This document shows, piece by piece, positions 44,323 to 49,068 of a stretch of DNA of 49,068 nt. A program made the translations under genes and the position numbers. This DNA comes from Paenibacillus wynnii (GTDB taxonomy: Bacteria > Bacillota > Bacilli > Paenibacillales > Paenibacillaceae): the NCBI RefSeq assembly GCF_030812855.1, contig NZ_JAUSTK010000036.1, positions 1 to 49,068 of the forward strand, written 5' to 3'. Position 1 is the first letter of the stretch. Each line of letters starts with the position of its first letter. The notes beneath the pieces were generated by a model that was given only the letters and a program-made list of their open reading frames with translations, did no database searches and was not told the DNA's origin.

Positions 44323-45078
44323 ATGAATATGAACGGCGATGGGGATAGCAAGGTGTCTGTGAATACAGAGCTCAAATACATAGTCAGCGGAGATTCGATC
44401 TCCAAAGGTGTAATTTACGATGAAGACCGAAGCAGGTATGTCATCTTGGAAGAGAATTACGTTTCTCTCTTGCAGAATAAGCTAAATGGAGCACTACGCA
44501 ATACCGCTAAATTCGGCAACACCCTAATGAAAGGATTAGGGAATCTAAAAAGAGACGTCCTTAAAGAAAAGCCTGATGTGGTTCTAATCGAGTTCGGCGG
44601 GAATGATTGTGATTTCCATTGGGGAGAGATTGCCGATAATCCTGAAGCTGAGCATAACCCCAAGACCGACTTCCCTGCTTTTGAAAAGATGCTGCTCGAC
44701 ATGATTGATTTTCTCAAAAATCAGCAGATCATGCCTATTCTTATGAGCCTCCCTCCACTGAACGCCGACAGCTATTTCAAATGGGTCAGCCAGAACAATC
44801 CGGTCTCGGAAGTGAATATTTTGAAGTGGCTGGGAAGTGTCACTAAGATTTATTGGTGGCAGGAACGATACAACTCCACAATCATTAAGGTAGCGGAAAG
44901 CACTAAGACTAAGATTATAGACGTCAGAGGTGCCTTTCTTCAGCAGCCGGATTTCACGAAGTTCATTTGTATGGACGGCATACATCCCAATAAAGAGGGC
45001 CACCGTATTATTTTTGACAAGGTCATGGATTTCATCCGGAACAGTGAGCCTCATCTACTGCTAGACAGCACAAGATAA
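44323..45078 (+). CDS. SGNH/GDSL-type hydrolase
   Basis: 251 residues. Block I GDSIS (nucleophile S25), block III GGND (92-95) and block V DGIHPN (D218, H221) complete the catalytic triad and oxyanion residues. No signal peptide, so it is probably cytoplasmic. It may remove acetyl groups from oligosaccharides, in line with the carbohydrate genes around it, but the substrate is not known. The ATG lies behind GAGGTGAGG. Confidence 0.9.
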   Translation: MNMNGDGDSKVSVNTELKYIVSGDSISKGVIYDEDRSRYVILEENYVSLLQNKLNGALRNTAKFGNTLMKGLGNLKRDVLKEKPDVVLIEFGGNDCDFHWGEIADNPEAEHNPKTDFPAFEKMLLDMIDFLKNQQIMPILMSLPPLNADSYFKWVSQNNPVSEVNILKWLGSVTKIYWWQERYNSTIIKVAESTKTKIIDVRGAFLQQPDFTKFICMDGIHPNKEGHRIIFDKVMDFIRNSEPHLLLDSTR

Positions 45079-45105
45079 ACTTTACCCAGACGCTAAATTG
45101 ACCTC

Positions 45106-45145
45106 AGGCCTGCGGACACATTCTTCATGTGCAGCGGGCCTTTTT
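45106..45145 (+). terminator. intrinsic terminator of the SGNH hydrolase gene
   Basis: AGGCCTGC/GCGGGCCT with an inner CACAT/ATGTG hairpin, then TTTTTATTTT on the plus strand. It also lies just past the stop of the convergent AraC gene. Confidence 0.8.
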
Positions 45146-45165
45146 ATTTTAATGGAAACTGGGAA

Positions 45166-45960
45166 TCACCCTCTCCTACGGTATACGCCGGGTGCTACTC
45201 CATATCGATCTCTGAATACCCTATGGAAATAAGTATAGCTTCCAAAGCCGGTTTCCTCTGCAATCCGTTCCAACGTATAGTTGCTTTTGTCCATAAGCTG
45301 CAAAGCCAAGGCGAGACGAATCTGCCCAGCATACTGCATAATAGAGTACCCAAACTGGGCTTTGAATAAGTGTACGGCTCTTGTAACACTAATCCCGGCG
45401 TGGCCGGCAACATCCTCCAGCCTGAAGACAGACGTAGCATGCTCCTCAACAAAGCTTTTCATCTTAAAAGCCAGCAGTAAGGGAGCAGAGGAAGTTGAAG
45501 GAGCCTCTTCAATAGCCCGGTCCAACAGCAAGCACAACGCCTTAAATAAGGCCTCCACAATATCCGTATTCCCGCCGTCCAGCCTTCGTTTCTCCAAAAT
45601 TAGCTGCTGCCATATGCTTTGAAGCCGCCCGTCATCGGTAATCCTTACTTTCTTTGGTCTTTCCCTCCGATTCCACCAGCTGTCCATCCATTCTCCTGTG
45701 CACATAACATAATAGTCCGCACTTAACCCTAAGGGACTTACTTTCTCACCGATTCTTAAATCGTACACTTCCCCGGGTCGGAATAACAACAGGTCACCGG
45801 GTTGAACGTTAACCATCTGCCCATCTATCAGTGCTTCACACTCTCCTTCCGCTTGTAACCGGATAATATAGGTATCTAAACCTTCCCGGAATAAATGCCG
45901 AAACGGTTGATTATGCCGCATAAAGGCGGTGAGATGTATATGAATAGGGTTTATTTCCAT
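45166..45960 (-). CDS. AraC-family transcriptional regulator
   Basis: 264 residues. The N-terminal cupin-type arm (about 20-100, with VQPGDLLLFRPGEVYDL) would bind a sugar. The C-terminal half has two helix-turn-helix units, LEDVAGHAGISVTRAVHLF and LERIAEETGFGSYTYFHRVF, and the closing segment YGVAPGVYRRR. It is divergent from the GH30 gene with 130 bases between, so it probably controls that gene. Confidence 0.92.
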   Translation of the reverse strand: MEINPIHIHLTAFMRHNQPFRHLFREGLDTYIIRLQAEGECEALIDGQMVNVQPGDLLLFRPGEVYDLRIGEKVSPLGLSADYYVMCTGEWMDSWWNRRERPKKVRITDDGRLQSIWQQLILEKRRLDGGNTDIVEALFKALCLLLDRAIEEAPSTSSAPLLLAFKMKSFVEEHATSVFRLEDVAGHAGISVTRAVHLFKAQFGYSIMQYAGQIRLALALQLMDKSNYTLERIAEETGFGSYTYFHRVFRDRYGVAPGVYRRRG

Positions 45961-46090
45961 TGCTGATCCTCTTTTCTTAATACCTTAATGACCAGATTGT
46001 TGAGGTTCTTAGCCATATTGTTTCTTCAAAGAGAGACCGATTTCCTTCTATAATAAAATAGAAATATATTGTAGGAGGTTATTAACCGCT

Positions 46091-47437
46091 ATGAATGAAG
46101 GCATTGTTCGCGTCATCCAAACCGCAAAAGATACGGAGGACCGCTTAACCGAAAAAACGTCTATAACGTTCAGTCCAGATTCCGCTGAAAAGGAAATGGA
46201 ACTGATTAATATTTATGAGGACCTGGAATATCAGGAAATCGAAGGCTTTGGCGGAGCTCTCACCGAGGCGTCAGCTGTAACCATCGCAAAGCTTAGTGAA
46301 GCTAAACAAAAAGAAATCATCGATGCATACTTCCACCCGGAGCACGGAATTGGCTATACTCTATGCCGCTCACACATCCAGAGCTGTGATTTCTCGTTAG
46401 GCAACTATGCCTATGTTGAGGAAGAAGACGCAGAGTTGCATAATTTCAATATCTCAAGAGATCATGAGGCTATCATCCCGTTGATTCAACGGGCAGCAGC
46501 GTTAAGCGGTGAAGACTTCCGCCTCTTCTCGTCCCCATGGAGCCCGCCATCATGGATGAAAACAAACGGTCAAATGAATAACGGCGGGAAGCTGAAACCC
46601 GAATTTAGACAAGCTTGGGCCGACATGTTCGTGAAATACATTCAGGCTTATGCTGCCGAGGGTATTGATATCTGGGCAGTTAGCGTACAGAACGAAGCCA
46701 AAGCCGTTCAAATTTGGGATTCCTGTGTGTATACAGCGGAAGAAGAGAAGGATTTTGTCAGAGACTATCTCGGGCCTGCCTTGGAGCAAGCTAACTTGTC
46801 TCATGTGAAGGTATTAATCTGGGATCATAACAAGGAACGGGTATATGACCGGGCAAAAGCTGCTTTTGAAGACGAAGCTGCCTCCAAGTATATCTGGGGC
46901 ATTTGTTTCCACTGGTACTCTGGAGATCACTTTGAAGCACTGTCTGCTGTACATGACCGCTTCCCTGACAAGAAACTGTTCTTCAGCGAAGGTTGTCAGG
47001 AAGGCGGCGTTCATCTCGGCTCCTGGAATACGGGAGAACGTTATGGCCATGACATTATGGGCAACCTGAATAACTGGATGTCTTGCTGGACGGATTGGAA
47101 TATTGTTTTGGACGAACAAGGTGGTCCTAACCATGTGGGCAACTACTGTGATGCTCCTATCATTGGAGATACCCAGAAGGATGAGGTTATTTTTGAAAGC
47201 TCGTTCTATTACATCGGACACTTCAGCAAATTCATTCGTCCGGGAGCCAAGCGAATTGGCAGCTCCAAATATACCGATAAGCTTGAAACCACTGCATTCC
47301 GCAATACTGACGGTACAATCGCAGTTATTGTAATGAACCGTACGGACAACCAACTGCCGTTCACTCTTCGCTGCCGTGGACAACTGGCTGAGCATTCGAT
47401 TCCAGCTCATGCTATTCAGACATTGCTTTTCCAGTAA
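46091..47437 (+). CDS. glycoside hydrolase family 30 enzyme (glucosylceramidase type)
   Basis: 448 residues. TIM barrel plus a C-terminal beta domain. Acid/base Glu in SVQNEAKA (E202) and nucleophile Glu in FFSEGCQEGG (E300); also GFGGALTEASA near residue 52 and SSPWSPPSWMK near residue 147. No signal peptide, so it would cleave imported beta-glucosides or beta-1,6-glucan fragments. GTAGGAGG precedes the ATG, and a TATAAT box lies about 40 bases upstream. The divergent AraC gene is its likely regulator. Confidence 0.92.
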   Translation: MNEGIVRVIQTAKDTEDRLTEKTSITFSPDSAEKEMELINIYEDLEYQEIEGFGGALTEASAVTIAKLSEAKQKEIIDAYFHPEHGIGYTLCRSHIQSCDFSLGNYAYVEEEDAELHNFNISRDHEAIIPLIQRAAALSGEDFRLFSSPWSPPSWMKTNGQMNNGGKLKPEFRQAWADMFVKYIQAYAAEGIDIWAVSVQNEAKAVQIWDSCVYTAEEEKDFVRDYLGPALEQANLSHVKVLIWDHNKERVYDRAKAAFEDEAASKYIWGICFHWYSGDHFEALSAVHDRFPDKKLFFSEGCQEGGVHLGSWNTGERYGHDIMGNLNNWMSCWTDWNIVLDEQGGPNHVGNYCDAPIIGDTQKDEVIFESSFYYIGHFSKFIRPGAKRIGSSKYTDKLETTAFRNTDGTIAVIVMNRTDNQLPFTLRCRGQLAEHSIPAHAIQTLLFQ

Positions 47438-47465
47438 TATTGCGAAATAAGAGTAATTGCTAATC

Positions 47466-47510
47466 AAAAAGGGTGCCTCTGAAGCCAATCGGCCAAGAGA
47501 CGCCCTTTTA
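47466..47510. terminator. bidirectional terminator between the GH30 and LrgB genes
   Basis: AAAAAGGGTGCCTCT pairs with AGAGACGCCCTTTT (one mismatch) and has A/T runs on both sides, fitting the two converging genes. Confidence 0.85.
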
Positions 47511-47521
47511 GGTTGTGATAC

Positions 47522-48211
47522 TTAGTGAGGATACAACAGCCAGACTACCAGAGGGGCTGCACAAGAACCTGCTATAGCACAGACAGTCATCGCTACTGAA
47601 CTCATAGAGACTGATTCTTCTCCATATTCCAGCGCTTTGGCTGTACCCAGCGCATGCGAAGCCGTCCCTAGCCCGATCCCGATTCCAACAGCATCTTTGA
47701 TTCTAAACAGCTTTAAAATATAAGGACCGGCAATAGCTCCTGTAAACCCGGCGATCATCACAAATACGGAAGTTAGGGAGGATTCCCCGCCCAGATTGGA
47801 CGATATTTGAATCGCTACCGGGGTGGTAATAGATTTTGGCAGCAAGGATAGAATGTATAATTTGGGAAAGCCCAAAACTACAGCCAGCAATATTCCGCTG
47901 AACATTCCTACAAGTAAGCCAGTAAGGGTTCCGCCTAGAATAGCAGGAAGATTACGTCGCAGCACATGACGCTGTCTGTATAAAGGATACGCTAAAGATA
48001 CTACCGCAGGACCCAGTAACTGATTGATCCATTTTCCGCCGATCATATAGGTATTATAGGGAATCCGAAAATACAAGAGAATTACTACCACAGTAAACGT
48101 CGCAGTCAATGCCGGCATTAATACGGGTAAGCGAACACGTCTGTAGATCAAGGACATTAAGAGATAAATGCCTACTGTAACTATAACAATCATCGCTGCT
48201 GTCAAAATCAT
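47522..48211 (-). CDS. lrgB: LrgB/CidB-family membrane protein
   Basis: 229 residues with about seven membrane helices. The conserved stretch LPKSITTPVAIQISSNLGG and GIGLGTASHALGTAKALEYG is the LrgB signature. With LrgA it affects murein hydrolase release, cell lysis or pyruvate transport in other Bacillota. It overlaps the LrgA gene by one base (TGATG), so coupling is tight. Confidence 0.92.
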   Translation of the reverse strand: MILTAAMIVIVTVGIYLLMSLIYRRVRLPVLMPALTATFTVVVILLYFRIPYNTYMIGGKWINQLLGPAVVSLAYPLYRQRHVLRRNLPAILGGTLTGLLVGMFSGILLAVVLGFPKLYILSLLPKSITTPVAIQISSNLGGESSLTSVFVMIAGFTGAIAGPYILKLFRIKDAVGIGIGLGTASHALGTAKALEYGEESVSMSSVAMTVCAIAGSCAAPLVVWLLYPH

Positions 48212-48642
48212 CAGATTTCTTCCCCCTTCTCCCTTAAATTCCTGATTCCTCTTAGATTAGCGGTATCCCTTTTTCTTCTTGTACTTCTAGCACCCCAACC
48301 TGCCAGCCATTGACTGGAATGTGCTGCTGCTCCAATCGTTAATGCTGTACTAAGGATAAGGATCGCAATTAACAACAAACCTCTTCCGCTGAAAATCCCT
48401 AAGTGGTCTACTATCCCAGCCGTTGCAGGTATAAAAAACAAAGGAAGATACGACAGCACTGAGACAGCGCCATTTTCAATCCAACTCACAGGCATAACCT
48501 TGCATAAAAGCAAAATAAAAAGCAGCAGCAGCCCAACAATACTACCCGGGACCGGTAGGTGGAACAGCTTTTGCACATAGTCACCAGCTAAGTAAAACAA
48601 ATATAAAAGCCCAACCTGAGCAATGATGCGAATGATCTTCAT
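48211..48642 (-). CDS. lrgA: LrgA/CidA-family holin-like protein
   Basis: 143 residues with four membrane helices; LPVPGSIVGLLLLF and LFFIPATAGIVDHLG are typical of the family. A basic C-terminal tail (ARSTRRKRD) follows. It is the first gene of an operon with the LrgB gene. No LytTR-type regulator lies in the window. The assignment as Cid or Lrg type cannot be made from the sequence alone. Confidence 0.9.
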   Translation of the reverse strand: MKIIRIIAQVGLLYLFYLAGDYVQKLFHLPVPGSIVGLLLLFILLLCKVMPVSWIENGAVSVLSYLPLFFIPATAGIVDHLGIFSGRGLLLIAILILSTALTIGAAAHSSQWLAGWGARSTRRKRDTANLRGIRNLREKGEEI

Positions 48643-48794
48643 TTAGATTAAACTCCTTCATCTATTTAAACGTCTCTGTATGTAAAAACTTCAACTCTAT
48701 CAGAGTAACAGAGTTTTCAGGATTTTTTCACTATATTTATGAAACTCGTATGAATTTTCATCATTGTCACGTATTCAATAGACCTGAATCTTGA

Positions 48795-48958
48795 TACCCG
48801 TAGCCTATTCCGCGATATTATCCGCACTCTCTGGTGGGATTGCACTCTATGTAGCAGCCACAAGCCTGAATCTTTTTTTCACCCCACACGATGTGAAGAC
48901 CGTTGCACTGGTAGTTCTATTGATTCCTTCGGTTAAGATGATTAGTATAAAATACTGA
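48795..48958 (+). pseudogene. C-terminal remnant of an ABC permease-like gene
   Basis: The frame PVAYSAILSALSGGIALYVA, then LNLFFTPHDVKTVALVVLLIP and a stop, resembles the end of BPD_transp_2 permeases (TrpB-like uncharacterised importers, which end with a SLGLxxxDLKxxTAxLVxLAL pattern). No start is present. The rest of 48643-49057 shows only an 8-bp inverted repeat, TTTACTAG/CTAGTAAA (49006-49039), which may be an operator. Confidence 0.45.
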
Positions 48959-49063
48959 ATACATTTTAATTATGCTTCCTCGCTGTAGTGAATGCCCGAT
49001 GTCTGTTTACTAGAGGAGTTGTCGATACTGCCTAGTAAATAACTTTAATAGGTGGTAATGACG

Positions 49064-49068
49064 ATGTG
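49064..49068 (+). CDS. possible start of a gene leaving the right edge
   Basis: AGGTGG (49050-49055) lies 8 bases before an ATG at 49064 (another ATG is at 49058). Only the start codon and two bases are inside the window, so nothing can be said of the product. Confidence 0.25.

Overview
The window looks like chromosome of a Paenibacillus or a close relative (Bacillota). The evidence is moderate GC content, strong AGGAGG-type ribosome binding sites with frequent GTG/TTG starts, U-tailed intrinsic terminators, AraC-type YesN/YesM regulation of sugar ABC transporters, many glycoside hydrolases, a collagen-like spore-surface type protein, and a modular GH87 alpha-1,3-glucanase of the type known from Paenibacillus/Bacillus circulans. 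No rRNA, tRNA or CRISPR was seen.

Layout. 1-500: 5' part of a collagen-like gene on the minus strand, leaving the window at the left edge. 745-2630: lipoprotein and cysteine synthase. 2774-6740: large secreted GH87 alpha-1,3-glucanase with its own promoter and a perfect CcpA cre site. 6820-9610: chemoreceptor and Crp/Fnr regulator. 9730-14880: Amj-like protein, YjdI/YjdJ-like pair, DUF4153/4173 membrane protein, SgrR-like regulator and DinB-like protein. 15030-25560: a carbohydrate locus, all genes on the minus strand: response regulator (YesN type), sensor kinase (YesM type), sugar-binding lipoprotein, two MalF/MalG-type permeases, and a GH2 beta-galactosidase flanked by two diverged structured elements in opposite orientation. 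25660-26160: a 51-bp tandem-repeat array abutting a decayed IS256-type transposase. 26360-31660: DUF6544/DUF6920-like protein, GNAT, AcuI/YhdH reductase, cupin protein and diguanylate cyclase. 31926-35990: GH9 hydrolase, HD-GYP protein, DUF2809, NUDIX. 36110-36350: a cluster of inverted repeats. 37153-39034: a complete class C group II intron sitting directly behind an intrinsic terminator. 39100-44260: small and housekeeping genes, an LtrA-type membrane protein, and a scar joining a broken GH78 rhamnosidase gene to a broken AraC gene. 44320-47440: SGNH hydrolase, and an AraC regulator divergent from a cytoplasmic GH30 enzyme. 47520-48640: LrgA/LrgB. The right edge holds a permease remnant and the possible start of another gene.

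How it works together. The theme is polysaccharide scavenging. The secreted alpha-1,3-glucanase would attack fungal or oral/biofilm glucans under catabolite repression. The YesMN/ABC/LacZ block looks like import and intracellular hydrolysis of a beta-galactoside. GH9 and GH30 enzymes without signal peptides would act on imported oligosaccharides. A c-di-GMP cyclase with an inhibitory site and an HD-GYP protein lacking one metal-ligand Asp flank the GH9 gene. The most unusual non-coding signals are the structured pair around lacZ, the 51-bp array, the inverted-repeat modules at 36.1-36.35 kb, and the intron-behind-terminator insertion.
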